Origin: RBG-16-64-43 sp035288225
GTDB taxonomy: Bacteria > Chloroflexota > Anaerolineae > Anaerolineales > RBG-16-64-43
Assembly: GCA_035288225.1 (NCBI GenBank)
Contig: DATEAT010000045.1
Span: 1 to 23,360, forward strand
Length of the DNA: 23,360 nt
Direction of reading: 5' to 3'
The position numbers were made by a program, and so were the translations under genes. How positions within the stretch are numbered: position 1 is the stretch's first letter; the number at the start of each line of letters is the position of its first letter. Below, piece by piece: positions 1 through 6,758 of this stretch. Below the pieces are notes generated by a model. That model was not told where the DNA came from, did no database searches, and saw only the letters and a list, made by a program, of their open reading frames with translations.

Positions 1-483
<483 letters not shown>

Positions 484-763
484 AAACTGTTCCACATCGG
501 AAGATGTGTGATCGTTTCGAACTGACTGAGAACCCAGGCGTACTTCCTATCACTCTTCAGTTGTTAAGGTTCACCGCGCGCGGCCGGGCATGGTTCTGGC
601 TTCCACCCGGACCGTCAAGCCGTAGAGACAACGCGAGCCGATGTCCATGATGCACATCGGCAGGTTTACAGACCGGCGAGCACTTGCGCTCCGGTCTCTG
701 TTCACCTTCTCGGCTTGATTTTTCACGTCTCTCCGCCGAAGCGGAGGCGGACGGCCTTGCGAA
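484..763 (-). other. 16S rRNA leader with stem-loops
   Basis: This stretch between the promoter and mature 16S holds no convincing gene; the open frame across 557-835 is composed of leader sequence. Read on the minus strand it contains a stem-loop with a UUCG tetraloop (731-746, CTCCGC-TTCG-GCGGAG), a long hairpin with AGACCGG/CCGGTCT arms (670-697), an 8-bp inverted repeat GCCGATGT/ACATCGGC (637-644 and 654-661), and a 6-bp hairpin next to 16S (493-508). These probably serve folding and RNase III-type processing of the precursor. That role is inferred. Confidence 0.75.
561..573 (-). promoter_or_regulatory. Possible boxA-like antitermination element
   Basis: The minus strand reads TGAACCTTAACAA in the 16S leader, close to the E. 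coli rrn boxA core TGCTCTTTAACAA (10 of 13 identical). It sits about 80 bases before the mature 16S 5' end, a plausible place for NusB/S10 recruitment. The call rests on similarity and position only. Confidence 0.4.
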
Positions 764-770
764 CGGGTAG

Positions 771-799
771 ATTATGCCATCCCACTTGCCCTTTGTCAA
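771..799 (-). promoter_or_regulatory. rRNA operon promoter (sigma70 type)
   Basis: On the minus strand TTGACA (799-794, perfect -35) is followed by a 17-base spacer and CATAAT (776-771, 5 of 6 for -10). Transcription would start near 764, giving a leader of about 280 bases before 16S. It is the best-matching promoter in the window, as expected for an rRNA operon. Confidence 0.85.
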
Positions 800-855
800 G
801 GGGCAACGGGCGCCTACTCTGAATACGCCACGCAACCCGAAGGACCCGCCAAACG

Positions 856-870
856 CCCGGATCCTCCGGG
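856..870 (-). terminator. Weak terminator-like hairpin after the lipoprotein gene
   Basis: Minus-strand CCCGGA-GGA-TCCGGG forms a 6-bp stem about 33 bases past the lipoprotein stop and is followed by only a short T run (CGTTTGG). It separates the dnaX-recR-lipoprotein unit from the rRNA promoter downstream. It is a short stem, so the call is tentative. Confidence 0.4.
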
Positions 871-902
871 TTCCGTAAATTCCGACTTCCGCCGTCGCAT
901 TG

Positions 903-1685
903 CTACGGCGTACAGCTCATCGTCGCCGACCCCTGCCCCGAGATCTTGTTGGGCGAGGATACGGACACCTTGAACCAGTAGTCGCCCGGCCCGCCGACCG
1001 CGTATGAATCATCGAAGACCTTGGTGCCGGACTTGGTGAAGGTCACTGTCTCGGCCCCCCCGGACGAGCCGTTGCTCTTACTGCGCACGAAGGTCACGGT
1101 GGTCGGCCCGTTGGCCGTGATCTTGAACGACACGCCGAAGGTGTAGGGGAATGTGCCGCAGGTGATGCTGGCATTCTTTGGATCCATGCCCACGCTGACT
1201 CCCTCCACGAAGGGCACGGGCGGGTCCTGGATCGGCACGCTGAGCGGGTTGCCTTCCATATGGGTGAGTGCCGCGGAGACCCAACAGAAGCGCCCGGCAC
1301 GCGATGGGTTTTCGATATACCACCAGCCGCCCGCGGCGTCGGTGCCGAGCACCAGTGCCACGGCGCCCACTTTGAGTGCGCCTTCGGTGGAATAGAGATC
1401 GGAGTTTCCGAAGCGACAGATCACGTCCTTGTCGATCGGCGTGACCGTGACGATCGAGGGCGTGGGGGTCGGGGTGATGGTCGGTGTCTCGGTCGGCAGG
1501 GGCGTATCGCTGGGTAGCGGGGTAGGCGTATCGGTGGGCGGAACGGCCGGGGTGGCGGTTGCCCCCTGGGTGGGGAGCTCGGCCGGGACCGAGGGGGCAG
1601 CCGGCCCGCTGATCGAGGAGGCGTTGCAGGCCATCCCCACAACCACCAACACGGCCAAGACGGTTTGCAGAGATCGAGTGCGCAT
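903..1685 (-). CDS. Exported lipoprotein with Thr/Pro-rich linker and SH3-like domain
   Basis: The 260-residue product starts at an ATG preceded by GGGAGGGAC. Residues 1-20 form a signal sequence ending in VVVGMAC, so Cys20 is the likely lipidation site, although Gly at -3 is not a classic lipobox residue. Residues 28-83 are a Thr/Pro linker of the kind Anaerolineae place between a membrane anchor and an outer domain. Residues 85-140 (WWYIENP, GRFCWV) look like a bacterial SH3 fold. Residues 165-258 look like an Ig-type beta sandwich. The gene follows recR by 28 bases and may be cotranscribed with it. Substrate and function are unknown. A longer open frame in the same phase reaches 2,123, but only by reading recR out of frame. 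Confidence 0.8.
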   Translation of the reverse strand: MRTRSLQTVLAVLVVVGMACNASSISGPAAPSVPAELPTQGATATPAVPPTDTPTPLPSDTPLPTETPTITPTPTPSIVTVTPIDKDVICRFGNSDLYSTEGALKVGAVALVLGTDAAGGWWYIENPSRAGRFCWVSAALTHMEGNPLSVPIQDPPVPFVEGVSVGMDPKNASITCGTFPYTFGVSFKITANGPTTVTFVRSKSNGSSGGAETVTFTKSGTKVFDDSYAVGGPGDYWFKVSVSSPNKISGQGSATMSCTP

Positions 1686-1713
1686 GCAGTCCCTCCCTCG
1701 TTCGCGGAGCACG

Positions 1714-2316
1714 TTACATATCGGAACGGCCGGCGATGGCGCGCGCCAGCGTGGTTTCATCGGCGTATTCGAGATCGCCGCCGACCGGTAAGCCGCGCGC
1801 CAGGCGAGTGATGCGCAGGCTCTTGCCTTCCAACTGGCGGCGCAAATACATTGCGGTGGCTTCCCCCTCGAGCGAGGCATTGGTGGCGAAGATGACCTCC
1901 TGCACACCGCCGCGATCGATGCGCTCCAGGAGCTCGCGGATGCGCAATTGCTCGGGCCCGACACCCTCCACCGGCGAGATGGCGCCGTGCAGCACGTGAT
2001 AGCGCCCGCGATATTCCTGCGTGCGCTCGATGGCCTCCACGTCGAGCGGGGCTTCGACCACGCACAGCACACCGCGGTCGCGTGCCTCGTCTCGACAAAT
2101 GGCGCATGGATCGACGTCCGCATCGGTCATGGTGAAGCATTCGGAGCAGAAGCGGGTCTGGCTGCGCAATTCGAGCAGGGCCTCGCCTAAGGCACGCACC
2201 TCGTTCTCCGGTGCGCGCAGCAGATAGTAGGCCAGGCGGGCGGCCGTCTTGGGGCCGATGCCCGGCAGGCGCACAAGTTCTTCGTTCAGCCGCGCAACCG
2301 AGCGGGGAAGGGTCAT
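1714..2316 (-). CDS. recR: Recombination mediator protein RecR
   Basis: RecR loads RecA at gaps together with RecF/RecO in single-strand gap repair. The 200-residue length is typical. In order: a helix-hairpin-helix (LPGIGPKTAARL, residues 17-28), a four-cysteine zinc finger (Cys57, Cys60, Cys71, Cys74), a Toprim domain from about residue 81 with its acidic residue Glu88 (VVEAP), and the family C-terminus with GLPVGGDLEYAD. The ATG at 2316 has AAGGA about 10 bases upstream. It follows the YbaB gene by 30 bases. The dnaX-ybaB-recR order is conserved in many bacteria, which supports one transcription unit. Confidence 0.97.
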   Translation of the reverse strand: MTLPRSVARLNEELVRLPGIGPKTAARLAYYLLRAPENEVRALGEALLELRSQTRFCSECFTMTDADVDPCAICRDEARDRGVLCVVEAPLDVEAIERTQEYRGRYHVLHGAISPVEGVGPEQLRIRELLERIDRGGVQEVIFATNASLEGEATAMYLRRQLEGKSLRITRLARGLPVGGDLEYADETTLARAIAGRSDM

Positions 2317-2346
2317 GCTTATAGGTCCTTGGCGCCTGGCACAGGT

Positions 2347-2682
2347 TCAGCCCGCCCCGCGCGAAAGGCCGTCGGTGAGAGGGCTTAGACGTTTCGCGGC
2401 CAAGGCCTGGGAGGCCTCCACCGCCTGGTTGAATGCCGCCAGGAGCATATCGGCCAGGAGGTCCGCGTCGGCGGAGGCCAGCACCTCGGGCGCCAGCTTT
2501 ACCGCGCGGCACACCTGAGTTCCGGTCATCTCGATCGTCACCGCGCCGCCGCCGACCGATATGGTGACCGTTTCTTCGGCCAGAGCTTCGCGCGCACGGT
2601 CGAGCTCCTCCTGGAGGCGCTGAAACTCACGCATCATTCCGCCCGCCGGAGCGGGCATCGAGTACTTGCGGCCTTTGCTCAT
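2347..2682 (-). CDS. ybaB: YbaB/EbfC family nucleoid-associated protein
   Basis: The product is 111 residues, the usual size for this small DNA-binding dimer family. An N-terminal helix (residues 17-38, MREFQRLQEELDRAREALAEE) precedes the beta strands of the family core (VTISVGGGAVTIEMTG, 39-54) and a C-terminal helix. The start at 2682 lies 19 bases past the dnaX stop; an upstream ATG at 2688 runs into a stop after three codons. The Shine-Dalgarno is weak, so translation may be coupled to dnaX. Its position between dnaX and recR is diagnostic. The N-terminus MSKGRKYSMPAPAGGM is slightly longer than average. Confidence 0.92.
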   Translation of the reverse strand: MSKGRKYSMPAPAGGMMREFQRLQEELDRAREALAEETVTISVGGGAVTIEMTGTQVCRAVKLAPEVLASADADLLADMLLAAFNQAVEASQALAAKRLSPLTDGLSRGAG

Positions 2683-2701
2683 TCGCCCATCGCTCGCGGG
2701 A

Positions 2702-4330
2702 TCAGGGTAAATCGATTGCCTGGGCACCCATTTCGCGCGTGGCGATATCCACCATGCCGCCGTCAACCACACGCAGCCCGGTGCGTCCCGGGTCCGCATG
2801 GGCCAACACGCAGCGAACACCGACGGTCTGTCCGAGCACCTCGGCCAGCACCCCCTGCAGGCGTGCCACGGTTTCGGGGCGGGCGGCCTTTTCGCGCGGC
2901 AGGTCGGCCGAGAAGGCCAGATGCAGCAGCTCGCCCTCGAGCGAGTAGGGCTGGGCCTGGGCGAACAGAGTATGCGCGCGCGTATCGCGCTGGCGGAGCG
3001 TGGCCAAGACCTGATCCCATACTTCGGTGATCCGGCGCAGGGTCAGGCCGCCGGCCGCCTCGCGCGCCGCAACCGGCGCGGCGGGCGCGCCCGCGGCGGG
3101 CGGACCCGGGGCCACCATCTCGGCCGGCGCTTCGGCCGTCGGCACGGGTAGGCTGTGCGTGCCGGGCGTCCCCCGCCCGCCCGAGGCGGCCGGCGGCACG
3201 CCGTAGGCGCGCGGCGATTCGTGCACCGAAGGCCCCGTCCCCGCCGGCGGATCGGCCGGCGCGTCCTCGACCGTCTCCACCAATGCAAGTTCAATCGCCA
3301 GCTGCGGACGCCAGCCGCTGCGCGCCTCGGCCGCCAACCCAAATGCGCGCAAAGCCCGCACCAGCCGCCCAAGCTCGAACGAGGCCGCCGTGCGTTCCAT
3401 CGCGGCGCGCACGTCGTCGGTGGCCTCGATCAGCGTGCGGTTGTTCATCTTGGCCAGCAACACGCCGCGCAAATAATCGATCACTTGGCGCGCAAACTGG
3501 CGCGGCTCCACGCCCGCATCCACCGTGCGTTGGATGAGCCCCAGGCCGCGCGCGATGTCGCGCGCCGCCAGGCTCTCGACGAATTCTTGCGTTTGCACCG
3601 AACCGGCGGCGCCCAGCACCTCCAACACACCGGCCAGGGTGATCGTCTCACTCAGGGATGCCATCTGGTCGAGCAGCGAGACCGCGTCGCGCATGCTGCC
3701 CGTCGCCTGGCGCGCGATCATCACCAAGGCTTCGGGTTCGGCCTGCAGCTTTTCGTCGCGTGCCAGTTGGGCCAGGTACGACGCCATCTCATCCACTCCC
3801 AGGCGGCGAAACTCGTGCCGCTGGCAGCGCGAGATGACCGTGGCAGGTACCTTGTGGACCTCGGTCGTCGCCAGGATGAACAGCGCATGCGCCGGCGGCT
3901 CCTCCAAGGTCTTGAGCAGCGCGTTGAAGGCCGCCGTCGAGAGCATATGCACTTCATCGATGATGTAGACCTTGAAACGTCCGACGCTGGGTGAGAAGGG
4001 GACCCGCTCGCGCAGGTCGCGCACATCCTCCACGCTGGTGTTGGAGGCAGCGTCGATTTCAATTAGGTCGAGGAAGCGCCCTTCGTTGATGGCCAGGCAC
4101 ACGGCGCATTGATTGCAGGGGCGTTCGTTTTCGGGGGCCGTGCAATTGACCGCCTTGGCCAAGAGCCGTGCGGTTGTAGTCTTGCCGGTACCGCGCGGGC
4201 CGGAGAAGAGGTAGGCGTGCGCGATACGGCCGCTGTGCAATGCGTTGCGCAGCGTCTGCACAACGTGGGCCTGACCGACGACATCCCCCCAGGTCTGCGG
4301 ACGCCACTTGCGATACAAGGCTTGGCTCAT
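2702..4330 (-). CDS. dnaX: DNA polymerase III subunit gamma/tau
   Basis: This is the clamp-loader ATPase of the replisome. The 542-residue product starts with MSQALYRKWRPQTW, the family N-terminus, behind a GGAG site. Walker A is GPRGTGKT (44-51). The zinc module uses Cys63, Cys72, Cys75 and Cys78. Walker B is VYIIDE (121-126). Sensor 1 lies in ATTE and the SRC arginine finger is at 167-169. A Pro/Ala-rich linker at about 365-440 leads into a tau-like C-terminal domain. The open frame extends 27 codons upstream, but that part lacks family sequence and covers the likely promoter. I saw no A-AAA-AAG slippery site, so a separate gamma product by frameshifting is not supported. Confidence 0.97.
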   Translation of the reverse strand: MSQALYRKWRPQTWGDVVGQAHVVQTLRNALHSGRIAHAYLFSGPRGTGKTTTARLLAKAVNCTAPENERPCNQCAVCLAINEGRFLDLIEIDAASNTSVEDVRDLRERVPFSPSVGRFKVYIIDEVHMLSTAAFNALLKTLEEPPAHALFILATTEVHKVPATVISRCQRHEFRRLGVDEMASYLAQLARDEKLQAEPEALVMIARQATGSMRDAVSLLDQMASLSETITLAGVLEVLGAAGSVQTQEFVESLAARDIARGLGLIQRTVDAGVEPRQFARQVIDYLRGVLLAKMNNRTLIEATDDVRAAMERTAASFELGRLVRALRAFGLAAEARSGWRPQLAIELALVETVEDAPADPPAGTGPSVHESPRAYGVPPAASGGRGTPGTHSLPVPTAEAPAEMVAPGPPAAGAPAAPVAAREAAGGLTLRRITEVWDQVLATLRQRDTRAHTLFAQAQPYSLEGELLHLAFSADLPREKAARPETVARLQGVLAEVLGQTVGVRCVLAHADPGRTGLRVVDGGMVDIATREMGAQAIDLP

Positions 4331-4349
4331 TACTGGGCTCCGAGGCTGA

Positions 4350-4378
4350 AGTGTAGCAGAGCCGTCGCTATTCGGCAA
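4350..4378 (-). promoter_or_regulatory. Candidate promoter for dnaX-ybaB-recR
   Basis: On the minus strand TTGCCG (4378-4373), a 17-base spacer and an extended -10 TGC-TACACT (hexamer 4355-4350) lie just upstream of dnaX. Transcription would begin near 4343, leaving a leader of about 12 bases that still includes the GGAG ribosome site. This supports the dnaX start at 4330. Confidence 0.5.
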
Positions 4379-4417
4379 GATCCACCGTTGCGGCGCGAGG
4401 ACCACGAGCACATTCTG

Positions 4418-4446
4418 TTCGGTTGCACTCAGCGGAGGAGTATAAT
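4418..4446 (+). promoter_or_regulatory. Candidate tatA promoter
   Basis: A perfect TATAAT lies at 4441-4446, about 22 bases before the tatA ATG. The hexamer 17 bases upstream, TTCGGT, is a poor -35 match, so an activator or a sequence-tolerant sigma factor may be involved. It is divergent from the dnaX promoter. Confidence 0.45.
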
Positions 4447-4467
4447 GCCGCGCGGTGAGGTGACCCC

Positions 4468-4659
4468 ATGAATCTCGGACCGGTCGAACTCGTCATCATC
4501 TTGCTGATCGTCGTGCTGCTCTTGGGCCCCGGGCGCATTGCCCGTTCGGCGGGAGACCTGGGGAAGGGCATGCGCGAGTTCCGCAGGGGGCTCAAAGATG
4601 AACCAGACGATACCTCGCCACCCTCCCCGCCCGGCGGAGGGAACTCTTCTTCATCTTGA
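4468..4659 (+). CDS. tatA: Sec-independent translocase subunit TatA/TatE
   Basis: TatA forms the protein-conducting part of the twin-arginine pathway in the cytoplasmic membrane. The 63-residue product has a short N-terminal region with Glu7, one membrane helix (8-20), the hinge LLGPGRI, and an amphipathic helix (SAGDLGKGMREFRRGLKDE, 27-45) ending in a Ser/Pro/Gly-rich tail. The FG hinge of most TatA proteins is LG here. GGTGAGGTG lies 6 to 14 bases before the ATG. No tatC is visible nearby. TatB is an alternative, but the short length favours TatA/E. Confidence 0.93.
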   Translation: MNLGPVELVIILLIVVLLLGPGRIARSAGDLGKGMREFRRGLKDEPDDTSPPSPPGGGNSSSS

Positions 4660-4685
4660 ATCGGTTAGCATGGGTTGAAGCCGAC

Positions 4686-4717
4686 GCTACGGCGTGCCTG
4701 CTGGGGCACGCCGTAGC
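4686..4717 (+). terminator. Long GC hairpin after tatA
   Basis: A perfect 13-bp inverted repeat (GCTACGGCGTGCC / GGCACGCCGTAGC) with a six-base TGCTGG loop lies 27 bases past the tatA stop and is followed by TCTTCTTTC. It is a strong candidate rho-independent terminator on the plus strand. The inner arm GGGGCACGCC is shared with palindromes in the repeat region near 19.4-19.7 kb. Confidence 0.7.
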
Positions 4718-4964
4718 TCTTCTTTCAGCTCGAGCGGTGCAAGCTGCACGTCGATAGCTGGCACACACAGATTGGCGCAGCCGATCAGCGCATTGCTGAA
4801 CCGAATCTTCTCAAGCGCATTATGGCGAACGCGATCCCGGTCGGCGCCAGCCGCTGGCCCAGCGAGCGCGAGGCGCAGAACTTCGCACAGGGTGGCCGTC
4901 CGTGTGTGGTGAATGCGCCGGTCCATCCATATTCAATGGGGGTCAAGCCACCTGCGTGCCCGCC
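4718..4964. other. Intergenic stretch with no assured gene
   Basis: Together with the tatA terminator this makes a 305-base gap between tatA and the LysM gene. A minus-strand open frame of 79 codons (4687-4926) has about two thirds G/C at third positions and a sensible composition (for example ALIGCANLCVPAIDVQLAPL), but it has no convincing ribosome site and its stop lies inside the tatA hairpin. It may be a small gene or the remnant of one. The plus-strand frame at 4694-4912 is Ser/Arg-rich and looks antisense. I do not call either as a gene. Confidence 0.4.
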
Positions 4965-5654
4965 CTAAGGGAGAACGACCGCCGATCGTACCTGCCCCTG
5001 GCCGTCGAGCAGCACTATCTCTTCTCCGTGCTGCCAGGCGGCCGTGCTTAGACCCCAGTACAGATCAACGGGGGTGTTGACGCCCGGCGCACTGTGGACC
5101 AGGATCGCGCCGCCGGCGATCAACTCCACCGCCGGAAACGCATACTCTCGCCCAGACGCGCCTCGCAGCCGCCATCCTTCAAGTTGCACGGTTGGGCCGG
5201 GGTTGACCAGCTTGAGCGTTTCCTTTTCGGCATCGCCCAGGTTGTAGATCATTTCGATGCGCGGCCAGGGGTAGACCTCGCCGGGCGCGGGCGTGACCGT
5301 GGGGCTATGCGGGGTCGGCACACTGCCCGCCGGCAGGGCGGGGATGAGCAGCACCTGGCCCACGTCCAGCGAATTCGGGTCGGCCAGGTGGTTGAACTGC
5401 GCCAACGCCTCGGCGCTCACTCCGAACATGGCACCCACCTCGCCCAGGGTGTCGCCCTGGCGAATCTGATAACTCTGCAGCGTTGGGGTGGGAGCGACGA
5501 ACAGCGTGGGCGTGAGAGTGGCCGGCAGCGGGGTGAGGGTTGGGCGCATGAGTGCCGGCGGCTGCCCGCGCCCGATAAAGTACAGGACCAGCATAACCGT
5601 GGCAGCCGAGACCACGACGTTCAGCGCGAGGTAGAATAGCCAGCGGCGAGACAT
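4965..5654 (-). CDS. Membrane-anchored LysM and lamin-tail-like domain protein
   Basis: The 229-residue product has one N-terminal membrane segment (residues 6-28), a Thr/Pro linker (34-59), a LysM domain (61-105, SYQIRQGDTLGEVGAMFGVS through LLIP) and a C-terminal domain (about 130-228) resembling the lamin-tail fold (LKLVNPGPTVQLEGWRLRG, EEIVLLDGQGQ). LysM binds N-acetylglucosamine-containing glycans, so the protein probably sits outside the membrane at the cell wall. GGAGGGAGGGG lies just upstream of the ATG. It is divergent from the NYN ribonuclease gene. Its precise role is unknown. Confidence 0.87.
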   Translation of the reverse strand: MSRRWLFYLALNVVVSAATVMLVLYFIGRGQPPALMRPTLTPLPATLTPTLFVAPTPTLQSYQIRQGDTLGEVGAMFGVSAEALAQFNHLADPNSLDVGQVLLIPALPAGSVPTPHSPTVTPAPGEVYPWPRIEMIYNLGDAEKETLKLVNPGPTVQLEGWRLRGASGREYAFPAVELIAGGAILVHSAPGVNTPVDLYWGLSTAAWQHGEEIVLLDGQGQVRSAVVLP

Positions 5655-5690
5655 TGGCCCCTCCCTCCCCTATCCGCGAGCACTGCATGT

Positions 5691-5719
5691 AGTCTAGCAT
5701 GCGGACGGGCGGCTCGCAA
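5691..5719 (-). promoter_or_regulatory. Candidate promoter for the LysM gene
   Basis: The minus strand shows TTGCGA (5719-5714), a 17-base spacer and an extended -10 TGC-TAGACT (hexamer 5696-5691), about 37 bases before the LysM start. It overlaps the upstream extension of the NYN frame on the other strand, which argues for the later NYN start. Confidence 0.55.
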
Positions 5720-5758
5720 TACAGCCCTCCGCCCGGAGCGCCGCTCACCGGCACGAAC

Positions 5759-6241
5759 ATGCCCTATCTCATCGACGGTCACAACCTCATCGGCCGGCAC
5801 CCCGGGCTTTCGCTGGCCGACCCCGACGACGAACGTGAGCTGCTGAAGCTGCTGGCCGACTATGCACGCCGCTCGCGGCGCAAGCTGGTCGTCTTCTTCG
5901 ACCGCGGCCAAACGGGCTCACGCCCGCAGCGGCACGGCTCGCTCGAAGTGCACTTCGTGCCCTCCGCGCGCACGGCCGACGATGCGCTGCTCGATTACCT
6001 GCGCAGACTCCCGGACCCTCGCAACTGGCGGGTGGTGACCTCCGACCGGCGCGTTGCGACGCAGGCACGCCAGCACGGCGCGGTGGTTATCTCGGCCGAT
6101 GAGTTTCTGCGATCCATGCACGCAGCGAGTCCGCCGCCTGCCCAGGCGGGCCAGGATGGCCAAGGCAGCGCTCGGACGAGCGAGGCCGACGATATCGAGG
6201 AATGGCTGCGCGCCTTCGAGCGACGGCCCCCGGAGGAGTAG
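5759..6241 (+). CDS. YacP-like NYN domain ribonuclease
   Basis: The 160-residue product begins MPYLIDGHNLIG, the typical start of the YacP/Rae1 branch of NYN (PIN-fold) endoribonucleases. Acidic residues expected for metal binding are visible: Asp6, Asp48 (FFDRG), Asp74/Asp75 (ADDALLDYL) and Asp96 (VTSDRRV). The last 40 residues are Ala/Gly/Glu-rich and probably disordered. The frame is open to an ATG at 5699, but that would place 20 atypical residues on top of the divergent LysM promoter. Neither start has a good Shine-Dalgarno. Family members cut mRNA or rRNA, in some cases at the ribosome; the substrate here is unknown. Confidence 0.85.
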   Translation: MPYLIDGHNLIGRHPGLSLADPDDERELLKLLADYARRSRRKLVVFFDRGQTGSRPQRHGSLEVHFVPSARTADDALLDYLRRLPDPRNWRVVTSDRRVATQARQHGAVVISADEFLRSMHAASPPPAQAGQDGQGSARTSEADDIEEWLRAFERRPPEE

Positions 6242-6247
6242 CTCCCG

Positions 6248-6264
6248 GCGGGTCGATGACCCGC
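6248..6264 (+). terminator. Hairpin after the NYN gene
   Basis: GCGGGTC-GAT-GACCCGC forms a 7-bp stem seven bases past the stop. There is no T tract, so it may act as a weak or factor-assisted terminator, or protect a 3' end. Being symmetric it could also serve the tRNA operon arriving from the right. Confidence 0.4.
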
Positions 6265-6345
6265 GCGCCTGCAAGGCTCGTCGCGTGCAAATGAGGAAGA
6301 GACGAGACCTGCGGCTCCGTCTCCCGGTGCCGAACGCGGGCAGAG

Positions 6346-6417
6346 TGGGCCCGGATGGGATCGAACCATCAACCCACTCCTTATGAGGGAGCTGCTCTGC
6401 CGTTGAGCTACGGGCCC
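6346..6417 (-). tRNA. tRNA-Met (CAT)
   Basis: The minus strand folds as a tRNA: acceptor GGGCCCG/CGGGCCC with discriminator A, D arm GCTCAACGGCAGAGC, anticodon loop CTCATAA giving CAT, and a T arm with GGTTCGATCC. The anticodon stem lacks the three G-C pairs of initiator tRNA, and the acceptor has a normal first pair, so this is not fMet. Elongator Met is most likely, but tRNA-Ile with lysidine-modified CAT cannot be excluded by eye. CCA is not encoded. It is the last gene of the three-tRNA operon. Confidence 0.93.
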
Positions 6418-6494
6418 AGCGCGGAAGGAGAGGCACGGCGTGATGCACGTGCAGATACTTCCTGGGAGGCAGCGCCACCGGCGGCGCCTGGAGG

Positions 6495-6565
6495 AGCGGG
6501 CGACGGGATTCGAACCCGCGGTGTCAGCTTGGAAGGCTGATGCCTTGCCACTTGGCGACGCCCGC
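6495..6565 (-). tRNA. tRNA-Gly (TCC)
   Basis: The minus strand has a 7-bp GCGGGCG/CGCCCGC acceptor with discriminator T, an anticodon stem CAGC/GCTG with loop CTTCCAA (anticodon TCC), and T arm GGGTTCGAATCCC. The 71-base length is typical of bacterial tRNA-Gly. CCA is not encoded. Confidence 0.95.
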
Positions 6566-6606
6566 ATGCGCTTCGATTCGGCCCTACCCTTCGTGCCGAG
6601 AGGCTG

Positions 6607-6679
6607 TCGGGGTGGGCGGACTTGAACCGCCGACCCCCGCGTCCCAAACGCGGTGCGCTACCAACTGCGCTACACCCCG
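6607..6679 (-). tRNA. tRNA-Pro (TGG)
   Basis: The minus strand starts CGGGGTGTAGCGCAG, the standard 5' end of bacterial tRNA-Pro, pairs with CACCCCG plus discriminator A, and has anticodon loop TTTGGGA (anticodon TGG). It is the first gene of the operon, about 10 bases past the -10 box. Confidence 0.96.
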
Positions 6680-6689
6680 AAGTGCGGCG

Positions 6690-6719
6690 AGTATAATGCC
6701 CGCATCGCCCCGGCGTCAA
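6690..6719 (-). promoter_or_regulatory. Promoter of the tRNA Pro-Gly-Met operon
   Basis: The minus strand reads TTGACG (6719-6714), an 18-base spacer and TATACT (6695-6690): 5 of 6 at both hexamers. It lies immediately upstream of tRNA-Pro. No other promoter is evident between the three tRNA genes. Confidence 0.8.
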
Positions 6720-6758
6720 GCAAAAACGCCAATGACGCCGCCGGAGGGGGTCACGAGG

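Noticed and set aside
557..835. Protein-coding frame in the rRNA leader
   Set aside because: It overlaps the rRNA promoter and leader hairpins and has no ribosome site or recognisable domain.
903..2123. A single 406-residue protein
   Set aside because: The first 146 residues translate recR in the wrong frame; the signal sequence and ribosome site start the real gene at 1685.
3155..3994. A 279-residue plus-strand protein
   Set aside because: It is antisense to dnaX; its length reflects high GC, and it shows no domains and a composition skewed to Arg and His.
2702..4330. Programmed frameshift producing a separate gamma subunit
   Set aside because: No A-AAA-AAG or similar slippery heptamer was seen on the coding strand.
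4331..4411. N-terminal extension of DnaX by 27 residues
   Set aside because: The extension has no family similarity and covers a better explained promoter; GGAG precedes the ATG at 4330.
5699..5758. Longer start for the NYN ribonuclease
   Set aside because: The added 20 residues are atypical, no ribosome site precedes them, and they overlap the divergent LysM promoter.
6346..6417. Initiator tRNA-fMet
   Set aside because: It has a fully paired acceptor end and lacks the three G-C pairs of the initiator anticodon stem.
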